NCBI GenBank assembly: GCA_934193545.1
Contig: CAKPVL010000006.1
Location: 1 to 49,344 of the forward strand
Source of the DNA: an uncultured Granulicatella sp.
Lineage (GTDB): Bacteria > Bacillota > Bacilli > Lactobacillales > Aerococcaceae
Reading direction: 5' to 3'
DNA: 49,344 nt
The translations under genes and the position numbers were made by a program. The notes beneath the pieces were generated by a model. That model saw nothing but the letters and a program-made list of their open reading frames with translations. It ran no database searches and was not told where the DNA came from. Positions 43,444 through 49,344 of this stretch are shown piece after piece. Each line of letters begins with the position of its first letter. The stretch's first letter is position 1.

Positions 43444-44169
43444 GTGCAAGTTATTCAGGAACAGTCAAATTCTCCTCTTGTAATTTCGATTCCGCATAGT
43501 GGAACGGACATCCCACAAGATATTGCTTTGCTTTGTAATCTAGCAGCTAAGCGCGAGCATACGGACTGGGCTCTTCCAGAACTTGTGGTCCCACTTTCTG
43601 AGACGACTCTAGTAGCTACCGTTTCTCGCTATATTGTAGACGTGAATCGTTTTAAACCACGTACAGAGAAAGCGACACAGCCTATCATTCCAAGAATAGA
43701 TGAAAAGGGAAATCAGCTATTTAAAAACTATCCTTCGAAGCAAAAACAAGCCGATTGGTTGGAGCGGTATTACACGCCCTACTACCTTCATTTAGAAAAT
43801 CTATTGAACGAAAAGTTAGAACAACATGAACGAGTGTTGTTGGTCGATGTGCATGGTTATGATGACAAGCTGTTTAGGACAAACGACATTATTTTAGGAA
43901 CGCGCAAGAAACAAACTTTAAGTCAAGATACCTTGAAACAACTCCAACTTCTCTTTCATGAAGAAAGATTAACCACTCAAGTAGATACTCCATTTTCTGG
44001 GGGCAATATTATTGCGACCTTTGGAAAACAAGCAAGAATTGAAGCCGTTCAAATCGAAGTACCGTATTCGCTTTATTTAGAAGGTCACTCGCTTCATCCA
44101 GAACGAGCTACTACTTTACAAACGAAATTCCAAACGATTTTTCAAAAAATAAAAATGTATCATTTTTGA
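43444..44169 (+). CDS. N-formylglutamate amidohydrolase family protein
   Basis: A 241-residue protein of the N-formylglutamate amidohydrolase (HutG-like) family. Metal and catalytic motifs are ISIPHSGTDIP (residues 14-24), DVNRFKP (about 66), LLVDVHGYDD (about 136) and TPFSGGNI (about 180). The classical enzyme yields glutamate and formate in histidine breakdown, but no hut genes are here, so the substrate may be another N-acylated amino acid. It starts at GTG with GAAGGTG upstream. Its stop codon lies inside a 36-base perfect palindrome that serves as terminator. Confidence 0.82.
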   Translation: MQVIQEQSNSPLVISIPHSGTDIPQDIALLCNLAAKREHTDWALPELVVPLSETTLVATVSRYIVDVNRFKPRTEKATQPIIPRIDEKGNQLFKNYPSKQKQADWLERYYTPYYLHLENLLNEKLEQHERVLLVDVHGYDDKLFRTNDIILGTRKKQTLSQDTLKQLQLLFHEERLTTQVDTPFSGGNIIATFGKQARIEAVQIEVPYSLYLEGHSLHPERATTLQTKFQTIFQKIKMYHF

Positions 44170-44190
44170 TACGTATCAAAAATGATACAT
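44155..44190 (+). terminator. Perfect 36-bp palindromic terminator overlapping the gene end
   Basis: Two 18-base arms (ATGTATCATTTTTGATAC and its complement) form a loopless dyad that includes the last codons and the stop of the amidohydrolase gene, then TTTCTTTCTTT. Confidence 0.7.
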
Positions 44191-44204
44191 TTCTTTCTTT
44201 ACAA

Positions 44205-44243
44205 AAAATCACCTTGAACGATTCATCCGTCCAAGGTGGTTTT
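44205..44243. terminator. Bidirectional terminator between amidohydrolase and coiled-coil protein genes
   Basis: AATCACCTTGAACG / CGTCCAAGGTGGTT stem with one mismatch and one wobble; T-rich tails on both strands. Confidence 0.8.
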
Positions 44244-44245
44244 CT

Positions 44246-44512
44246 TTATTCGTTATTTGATTTTTCTTGCAATTGTTTTATTTGCTCTTCCAATTGCTGG
44301 ATACGTGTTTCTTGCGCATCGATTTGTTCTTGCATTTGTGTAATCTGATCTTTGTAATTTTCTAGTGGTGTCTTCGTCGATTTCGCGAAACTACGATAAA
44401 CGAATACGGACACAAATAGAATGATACCAGTAAGGATGATAAACACCCATGCTTGATTTCTTCTTAAATATCGATTAAAACTTCTTTGTAATTCATTTCC
44501 TTGTTCGCTCAT
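44246..44512 (-). CDS. Small membrane protein with C-terminal coiled coil
   Basis: An 88-residue protein I do not recognise by family name. It has a short basic N terminus (SFNRYLRRNQAW), one membrane helix (about 23-42) and a C-terminal coiled coil (about 55-85) built of regular heptads such as MQEQIDAQETRIQQLEEQI. The orientation rule (positive side in) puts the coiled coil outside, similar to small division- or envelope-associated proteins; that is an inference. The ATG at 44512 has GAGGTGA upstream. It lies 48 bases after the ClC gene, with a possible TGGTATACT -10 element in the gap. Confidence 0.75.
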   Translation of the reverse strand: MSEQGNELQRSFNRYLRRNQAWVFIILTGIILFVSVFVYRSFAKSTKTPLENYKDQITQMQEQIDAQETRIQQLEEQIKQLQEKSNNE

Positions 44513-44560
44513 CTGTATCACCTCTTATTTTTAAAGTATACCATTTATTGCAAAATAACT

Positions 44561-46108
44561 CTAGGGGGCTGTCACAAGATGCGTCATCTCTTCTGTCATC
44601 TTGCCGACTATCCCTTCATCACAGACCACAATTAGAATGTCGCCACTACGGATAACCGTATCCCCGCGAGCAATAATTTCCTTGGCGCCACGTCGGATGG
44701 TCGCAATAATGATTTCTTGTGGCCACTGAATATCGCGAATCGCTTTTTCAACTAGTGGACTATCCACCATCACAGGTACTTCGAAGGTTGTGCGCTCTCC
44801 TTTTGTATCCGTTGAATGTTCTTTATCTAAACGTTCTGCTAATACTTCATAGATAGGATCCATCTTCAAGAAGTCTGCCACGATATATGCCACTAATGTA
44901 CAAATTCCAAGCGGCATTAATTGGTTCAATCCACCAACCATTTCCGTTACAAGTAGTAAGGCTGTTAGTGGGGCTTTCCCAATCGCTGCAAAATATCCCG
45001 CCATCGCAAAGAACACGAAGCTCACGCGTACGCTGGGGTCTACTCCTAAGAAATCAATTAAGAATTCTGCATAGGCTAATCCAAGAAGCGCACCTAGAGA
45101 AAGGATTGGCAAGAAGATCCCTCCAGGAAGTCCTGTTCCGTATGAAATCATTGAGTAGACAAAACGAATCGCAAATAATCCCACTAAAAATTGAACGGTG
45201 TGATTTTCTTTAACGAGGGCTAATACTAACTCGCCCCCACCGCCCAACACATGCGGATTCCACATGCCAAGAGGAATAATCAGCATAAAGGCAATCAAGC
45301 AGTAATTATACGGGGCCACTTTCGGGAATAGTGTCTTGTAAATTTTGGGCAAGGCTAATGTGAGACGATGATACGCTAACCCGAAAATCGCAAGGATGAT
45401 TCCAAGAAGAACGACATAGCCATAATATTCCATCGGGAAGCGTTGATCGTTCCCAAGGTTTAATGATGGATGGACTCCAAATACATTTAATGAAATAAAA
45501 TTGGCCACAATCGCAGCTGTTAGAGTCGTCACGGCTACCAGTGGGCTGAAGGTATGATGGACTTCTTCCAGTACGAACATGAGACCTGCAATCGGTGCAT
45601 TAAACGCCGCCGCTAGTCCGGCACCTGCTCCACTAGAAATAAATACATTTTTCTGAACACGGTTTGCCTTAAAGGTCTCTGCCACCCCTTGGCCAACCGA
45701 TGCTCCTAATTGAATCGAAGGACCTTCTCGTCCAAGCAAGAGTCCTGAACCAATGGAAATCGCACCACCGACGAATTTCTTCCAGCAGACAGACCACCAG
45801 TTCATATCCATCTTTCCTTGAAGTTGTAATTCTACTTGTGGAATCCCGCTTCCTTTAATATCAGGATCGCTTTTTACAATCTGCCCTAAAATAACCCCCA
45901 TTACAAGGCTAAAGAGAATCCATGCCGGAATCCATTGCGGTTGTTCTCTTAAAAACGAATAGACATTTACTACTTGTTCTAAAATAAAACCAATCATATA
46001 TCTAAATAAACTAACCGCGCTTCCTGCCAGAACACCAATCAAAGCGCCAATAGCAATATAACCAGATTTGCGGTATCTTCTTGGGTTTAAGTTACTCAGA
46101 AACTCCAC
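44561..46108 (-). CDS. ClC family H+/Cl- exchange transporter with TrkA-C domain
   Basis: A ClC-type antiporter of about 515 residues. The three chloride-site loops are visible: GSGIPQVE (about 89), GREGPSIQLG (about 131) with the gating Glu, and GLPGGIFLP near 330; GAGAGLAAAFNAPIAG also matches. A C-terminal TrkA-C-like cytosolic domain (about 430-510) ends with DTVIRSGDILIVVC. Proton-coupled chloride exchange helps in acid resistance. The start is uncertain: the ATG at 46117 touches its AAAGG, whereas the GTG at 46108 has eight-base spacing to it, so I use 46108. Confidence 0.9.
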   Translation of the reverse strand: MEFLSNLNPRRYRKSGYIAIGALIGVLAGSAVSLFRYMIGFILEQVVNVYSFLREQPQWIPAWILFSLVMGVILGQIVKSDPDIKGSGIPQVELQLQGKMDMNWWSVCWKKFVGGAISIGSGLLLGREGPSIQLGASVGQGVAETFKANRVQKNVFISSGAGAGLAAAFNAPIAGLMFVLEEVHHTFSPLVAVTTLTAAIVANFISLNVFGVHPSLNLGNDQRFPMEYYGYVVLLGIILAIFGLAYHRLTLALPKIYKTLFPKVAPYNYCLIAFMLIIPLGMWNPHVLGGGGELVLALVKENHTVQFLVGLFAIRFVYSMISYGTGLPGGIFLPILSLGALLGLAYAEFLIDFLGVDPSVRVSFVFFAMAGYFAAIGKAPLTALLLVTEMVGGLNQLMPLGICTLVAYIVADFLKMDPIYEVLAERLDKEHSTDTKGERTTFEVPVMVDSPLVEKAIRDIQWPQEIIIATIRRGAKEIIARGDTVIRSGDILIVVCDEGIVGKMTEEMTHLVTAP

Positions 46109-46139
46109 TACACTCATCCTTTACGATTTATTCTCTTTC

Positions 46140-46148
46140 ATTATAACA
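46140..46148 (-). promoter_or_regulatory. Extended -10 promoter of the ClC gene
   Basis: Minus strand TGTTATAAT, about 32 bases before the GTG start, right after the terminator of the Trp transporter operon. No good -35. Confidence 0.5.
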
Positions 46149-46160
46149 AAGTCTGTCCAT

Positions 46161-46198
46161 AAAAAAAGGAAGAAATGAAAATTCTTTCACTTCTTCCA
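46161..46198 (-). terminator. Intrinsic terminator of the trpXYZ operon
   Basis: Minus strand GGAAGAAGTGAAAG... pairing with ...TTTCATTTCTTCC, followed by seven T residues. Confidence 0.88.
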
Positions 46199-46203
46199 TT
46201 ATT

Positions 46204-46986
46204 TTATTCACCTTGTAGGTCTGCTTCGTCGAGGGCATTCATTAAGCGGAATAATTCTTCCTCTGTTAATGCTGCTTTTTCCTCTTTCGCAAAATCGCGG
46301 ACGATTTCACCACGATGCATGACAATGAGTCGGTTCCCAAAATGAATCGCGTCAGATAGATTGTGTGTAATCATAAGCGCGGTTAAGTTCTTTTCTTCGA
46401 TGGTCTCTTGTGTTTTCTGCATAATCTTGCGCTGTGTTTTCGGGTCAAGCGCTGCTGTATGTTCGTCTAACAGTAATAGTTGTGGAGCGTTCATCGTTGC
46501 CATGAGGAGTGAAATGGCTTGACGTTGACCTCCTGATAAGAGTCCGATTTCTGTATGAAGACGGTCTTCTAACCCTAGTCCTAGAGGGGCTACTAAAGCT
46601 TCGAATTGTTGCAACTCTTCTTTAGATGACGTTTTAAACAGGCTACGTTTTTGACCGCGTCGATTCGCTAAGGCTAAGTTTTCAGCCACTGTCATACGAG
46701 GAGCTGTTCCTTGCATTGGGTCTTGGAAAACACGGCTAATATAAGCCGCACGTTCAAAATCCGCCGTATGTTCGATTTGATGGCCACCAAACGAGATTGT
46801 TCCTTCGTCTAAAGAAAAATTACCAGCAATCGCGTTTAAGAAAGTTGATTTTCCTGCACCATTCCCGCCGACAATCGTAATGAAGTCTCCTTCTTGAATG
46901 GATAAGCTAACGTTTTTTAGTGCCTTATGCTCACGTGAAGTTCCAGGGAAAAATGTTTTTGATAAGTGTTGAATTTCAATACTCAT
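46204..46986 (-). CDS. trpZ: ABC transporter ATPase, tryptophan-type (TrpZ)
   Basis: A 260-residue ATPase with Walker A GGNGAGKST (about 37), Q-loop VFQDPMQGTAP (about 85), signature LSGGQRQAISLL (about 148), Walker B LLLLDEHTAALD (about 169, with His replacing the common Pro after Glu) and switch His in ITHN. It powers uptake with the adjacent permease and binding protein. Tryptophan is inferred from the binding protein's similarity to streptococcal TrpX and from the Trp codon in the operon leader. It directly abuts the permease gene. Confidence 0.85.
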   Translation of the reverse strand: MSIEIQHLSKTFFPGTSREHKALKNVSLSIQEGDFITIVGGNGAGKSTFLNAIAGNFSLDEGTISFGGHQIEHTADFERAAYISRVFQDPMQGTAPRMTVAENLALANRRGQKRSLFKTSSKEELQQFEALVAPLGLGLEDRLHTEIGLLSGGQRQAISLLMATMNAPQLLLLDEHTAALDPKTQRKIMQKTQETIEEKNLTALMITHNLSDAIHFGNRLIVMHRGEIVRDFAKEEKAALTEEELFRLMNALDEADLQGE

Positions 46987-47883
46987 TTAGTTTTCCCCCT
47001 TTCTATGACGTGTACTTTTTTGCTGAATCCAGCTCTTTATTTGCGGCACTGTTAAACAGAAGGCAATCAGTGCTGCTGAGATAAGTTTGAAGTCGTTTGC
47101 TTGGAAGACATTGAGTAACAACACAAGCATTAATAGTAAACGGTAAATGATTGATCCGTACAAGATGCAGACAAGACGTCCAACGAATGATTCGTCGGCA
47201 AAAATCACTTCACCAATAATAATCGCAGCTAGCGCAATTACAATCGTTCCAAGACCTGAGTTGACGTCTGCGTATCCATTGTTTTGCGCTAAAATTGCAC
47301 CGGCTAAGGCGATGAGTGCGTTTGAGAGCATCAAGCCAAACACGGTCATCTTACGCGTGTTAATCCCAAGCGCGCGAGCCATCTTTTCGTTGTCCCCTGT
47401 CGCAATCAGTGCTTGTCCAAATTCTGTTTTGAAGAAGCAATACATGAGGAAAATTAAAATCCCAATCACGACAAGCCCCATAATAATGATGTCAAAATAC
47501 TTTGGTAAGCCTAGTTTTGAAAAGACACTAAAAATCGTATCTTGTCCAAGAAGTGTAATATTGGCTTTCCCCATCACACGTAGGTTGATGGATAAAAGAG
47601 ACGTCATTGTTAAAATCCCTGCTAATAAACTTGGAATTTTACAAACGGTCATAAGGAACGCTGTCACGCCCCCAGCAAGCGCTCCAGCAATCATCGCTAC
47701 AAGCGTTGCTAAGAATGGGTTGACTCCTTGTTGAATCAAAATCACACAAGTGGCAGCCCCAAGAGGAAAGCTCCCCTCGGTCGTCATATCTGCAATATTT
47801 AAAATTCGAAAACTAATGAATAACCCGAGAGATAATACGCCCCATAATATCCCTTGAGAAATCGAAGAAATTACTAAATCCAT
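46987..47883 (-). CDS. trpY: ABC transporter permease, tryptophan-type (TrpY)
   Basis: A 298-residue permease of the branched-chain amino acid/ribose-like class with about eight to nine membrane helices. RILNIADMTTEGSFPLGAA (residues 26-44), a conserved entry motif of this TrpY-like group, GDNEKMARALGIN near 176 (cytosolic coupling loop) and GYADVNSGLGTIVIALAAIIIGE near 215 are visible. The AGGAGG ribosome-binding site precedes the ATG. It is separated from trpX by 106 bases that hold a hairpin, and abuts trpZ. Confidence 0.88.
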   Translation of the reverse strand: MDLVISSISQGILWGVLSLGLFISFRILNIADMTTEGSFPLGAATCVILIQQGVNPFLATLVAMIAGALAGGVTAFLMTVCKIPSLLAGILTMTSLLSINLRVMGKANITLLGQDTIFSVFSKLGLPKYFDIIIMGLVVIGILIFLMYCFFKTEFGQALIATGDNEKMARALGINTRKMTVFGLMLSNALIALAGAILAQNNGYADVNSGLGTIVIALAAIIIGEVIFADESFVGRLVCILYGSIIYRLLLMLVLLLNVFQANDFKLISAALIAFCLTVPQIKSWIQQKSTRHRKGEN

Positions 47884-47911
47884 TTCGAAAAAAATCCTCC
47901 TCTGAAACGAT

Positions 47912-47935
47912 CAATATGACGTTTAAGTCATATTG
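47912..47935 (-). other. Intercistronic hairpin between trpX and trpY
   Basis: CAATATGAC-TTAAAC-GTCATATTG, nine perfect pairs on the minus-strand transcript and no T run. It probably protects the upstream trpX mRNA end or sets the ratio of binding protein to permease. Confidence 0.55.
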
Positions 47936-47989
47936 TGTATGAATCACCACCTCATATAGTCGTTATCATATCAACGTTTCTAAACTATC

Positions 47990-49024
47990 TTATTTATTTG
48001 TTGGTGTTACTTTTTGTGCATCTTTTAAGATACTGTCTGGAATTGTAATGCCTAATTTTTTCGCTTTTTCTTCGTTGACATAAACAACACCTTTGTTTGC
48101 TAATGTGATTGGTGTATCGGCTGGTTTTGCACCTTTTAGAACTTTCACAACTACTTTAGCTGTTTCTACACCGATTTGGTATTGGTCAACACCTACACCT
48201 AATACTCCACCGTCAGCAACCATTGTATCAGCTGAAGGGAATACTGGCACTTTAACTGCATCTGTTACTTGAACCACTGTTGCCATTGCACTTGCAATTG
48301 TGTTATCGATTGGAACGAAGATGGCATCTACTTGGCTTGCTAAGCTTTCAGTGACTTGTTGAATGTCGTTTGTGTTTGCAATCGTTGATACTTTAACTTC
48401 TAAGCCTAATTCTTTCGCGTATTTTTCAGCTTCTTCGGCTTGTTTTACAGAGTTGTCTTCGCTTGAAGTGTAAAGAATGCCGACTTTCTTCATGTTAGGA
48501 AGAACTTGTTTCATGATTTCTAATTGTTGTTTGATTGGTGTACGGTCACTAACACCAGTGATGTTGTTTCCTGGTTTTGATTCACTTGCGATTAAACCAG
48601 CTTCAACTGGATAAGTAATCCCACCCATGATAATTGGTGTTTCTTTTGTATTGTTCGCTAACGCTAATGTTGCAGGAGTTGTAATCCCTACTAAAATGTT
48701 GTTTCCACCTGAAACTAATTTTTCAGACATGCTTGCTAAGTTACTTTGGTCACCTTGCGCGTTTTGAAGGTCGATTTCTAAGTTTTTACCAACTTCATAT
48801 CCTTCGTTCTTCAATTCGTCTTGTAATCCTTTATAAATGGCATCTAAGGCTGGGTGGCTAAGTAATTGTAATACCCCTACTTTAACCGTTTCTGTTTGTG
48901 TTGATGCTGTGTTATTTGCGTTTGTTTCTTTATTTTTATCTCCTGATTGGTTGAAGAATAATGCTCCAATCACTACTAATACTAATAATGCTCCGAATAA
49001 ATAAATGCTTTTGTTCTTTTTCAT
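47990..49024 (-). CDS. trpX: Tryptophan-type ABC transporter substrate-binding protein (TrpX)
   Basis: A 344-residue type I binding protein of the ABC_sub_bind/TrpX group. The family's opening VGVLQLLSHPALDAIYKGL (residues about 44-62), VGITTPATLALAN near 110 and FVPIDNTIASAM near 233 are seen. It has an N-terminal hydrophobic helix (about 6-22) but no cysteine, so it is probably membrane-tethered by an uncleaved signal anchor rather than lipidated, as I recall for pneumococcal TrpX. The ATG at 49024 has GGAGG at eight bases. A long leader RNA with a Trp-containing peptide lies upstream, so expression is probably attenuated by tryptophan supply. Confidence 0.87.
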   Translation of the reverse strand: MKKNKSIYLFGALLVLVVIGALFFNQSGDKNKETNANNTASTQTETVKVGVLQLLSHPALDAIYKGLQDELKNEGYEVGKNLEIDLQNAQGDQSNLASMSEKLVSGGNNILVGITTPATLALANNTKETPIIMGGITYPVEAGLIASESKPGNNITGVSDRTPIKQQLEIMKQVLPNMKKVGILYTSSEDNSVKQAEEAEKYAKELGLEVKVSTIANTNDIQQVTESLASQVDAIFVPIDNTIASAMATVVQVTDAVKVPVFPSADTMVADGGVLGVGVDQYQIGVETAKVVVKVLKGAKPADTPITLANKGVVYVNEEKAKKLGITIPDSILKDAQKVTPTNK

Positions 49025-49052
49025 GATGAATTCCTCCAAAAATTAAATAAGT

Positions 49053-49247
49053 TGTCGCAAACTCAATTAAAAAAGAGACTACGTATTTCACTACGAGTCT
49101 CTCATACAAATAGAAAGACCACGTCAGCTCTAGTCTATAGATCTACGTGGTCGAGTTTGCTTTATAATGTAATCCACATAGATACAAGTTCACGTCAATG
49201 AAGGTTGTATCTATATGTACAAAAGTACGTTAAGAACAACCTGTATC
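49053..49247 (-). promoter_or_regulatory. Structured trpX leader RNA with mutually exclusive stems
   Basis: Transcript segments: TAGATACA at 49242-49249 (its TAG is the leader stop codon) and a second TAGATACAA at 49205-49213 compete for TTGTATCTA at 49179-49187. A GACCACGT/ACGTGGTC stem (49117-49124 with 49145-49152) follows, and GCAAACTC (49153-49160) can pair with GAGTTTGC (49057-49064) around the terminator. No T-box motif (GGTGGNACCGCG type) is present. Confidence 0.65.
49068..49102 (-). terminator. Attenuator terminator in the trpX leader
   Basis: Minus strand AGAGACTCGTA-GTGAAA-TACGTAGTCTCT hairpin followed by six T residues, located 45 bases upstream of trpX and 145 bases after the leader peptide. 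A terminator between promoter and first gene is the hallmark of attenuation. Confidence 0.85.
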
Positions 49248-49300
49248 TAGTGGCTTTGCCAACGCGTATTTAATTCTAATACGATACTTAAGTGTGCCAT
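49247..49300 (-). CDS. 17-residue leader peptide with a single Trp codon
   Basis: ATG at 49300 preceded by AAAAGGAG at eight-base spacing encodes MAHLSIVLELNTRWQSH and stops at TAG (49247-49249). The Trp codon TGG (49259-49261) is the 14th, four codons before the stop. The initiation region (GTTAAGAACA, 49300-49309) can pair perfectly over ten bases with TGTTCTTAAC (49229-49238), which would shut off peptide translation when formed. A leader peptide that ends in Trp near the stop, followed by competing stems and a terminator, suggests ribosome-mediated attenuation of trpXYZ. Confidence 0.72.
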   Translation of the reverse strand: MAHLSIVLELNTRWQSH

Positions 49301-49326
49301 GTTCTTAACTCCTTTTCTAGTGATGT

Positions 49327-49339
49327 GTTCATTATGAAC
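49327..49339. promoter_or_regulatory. Palindrome GTTCATTATGAAC at the probable trpXYZ promoter
   Basis: A perfect 13-bp dyad. On the minus strand it contains CATAAT, a possible -10 box about 30 bases upstream of the leader peptide. The -35 would be outside the window, so this cannot be confirmed. Confidence 0.35.
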
Positions 49340-49344
49340 TCATT

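Noticed and set aside
47147..47734. 195-codon plus-strand frame opposite trpY
   Set aside because: It mirrors the hydrophobic codons of a real permease gene, has no ribosome-binding site and no recognisable motif.
49053..49300. T-box riboswitch upstream of trpX
   Set aside because: No T-box consensus (GGTGGNACCGCG-like) or AGTA bulge context is present in the leader; a short translated frame and competing stems explain it better.

Overview
This window is a chromosomal segment of a low-GC Gram-positive bacterium of the Lactobacillales. The gene set and local orders (divergent PAP2 protein and type 2 ferredoxin-NADP reductase, YunD-YutD-NagD-like HAD-Lit, murZ-rho, birA-bioY, trpXYZ) fit the Carnobacteriaceae/Aerococcaceae area; Granulicatella is my best guess, from recall rather than a search. 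No rRNA, tRNA, insertion sequence, prophage or CRISPR array is visible. Coding density is high, most genes lie on the minus strand, and most transcription units have recognisable promoters and intrinsic terminators.

Layout. 1-4.98 kb holds housekeeping genes: the 5' end of coaE, pgi, an S1-domain protein, a cyclophilin, and rightward a divergent PAP2 protein, ferredoxin-NADP reductase and pgpA-like gene. 5.0-11.7 kb (minus) is one seven-gene operon: amidase, OYE-type flavoenzyme, luciferase-like flavoenzyme, GcvH-like lipoyl carrier, zinc-type macrodomain, class M sirtuin (SirTM) and lipoate ligase. It is a lipoylation-dependent protein ADP-ribosylation system. 11.8-18.0 kb is a CsbB/GtrB-like glycosyltransferase with two tandem YfhO proteins, probably for surface glycosylation. 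18.1-22.3 kb is ebsC, yunD, yutD, HAD and Lit (lipoprotein transacylase). 22.3-24.9 kb is murZ-rho. 25.0-26.6 kb is birA-bioY behind a BirA operator.

26.7-30.4 kb encodes a complete mannose-family PTS (IIA, YajC-like protein, unknown membrane protein, IIB, IIC, IID) in two transcription units with cre-like sites and a palindromic operator. 30.5-40.5 kb is a ten-gene L-fucose operon: fucA, fucI, an orphan lactose-family PTS IIB-IIA pair, a ribose-type ABC transporter, kinase, mutarotase and lactaldehyde reductase. It is divergent from a DeoR-type regulator. The orphan IIB-IIA pair is translationally coupled to the ABC ATPase gene and has no IIC partner here.

41.5-46.1 kb carries pepF, an N-formylglutamate amidohydrolase-like gene, a small coiled-coil membrane protein and a ClC antiporter. 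46.2-49.3 kb is a tryptophan-type ABC transporter (trpXYZ) preceded by a ~300-nt leader. The leader encodes a 17-residue peptide with a single Trp codon, followed by mutually exclusive stems and an intrinsic terminator. It looks like an attenuator and not a T-box.

The most rewarding items are the SirTM operon with its amidase and two flavoenzymes, the Trp leader-peptide attenuator, and the orphan PTS IIA/IIB phosphocarriers inside the fucose ABC operon.
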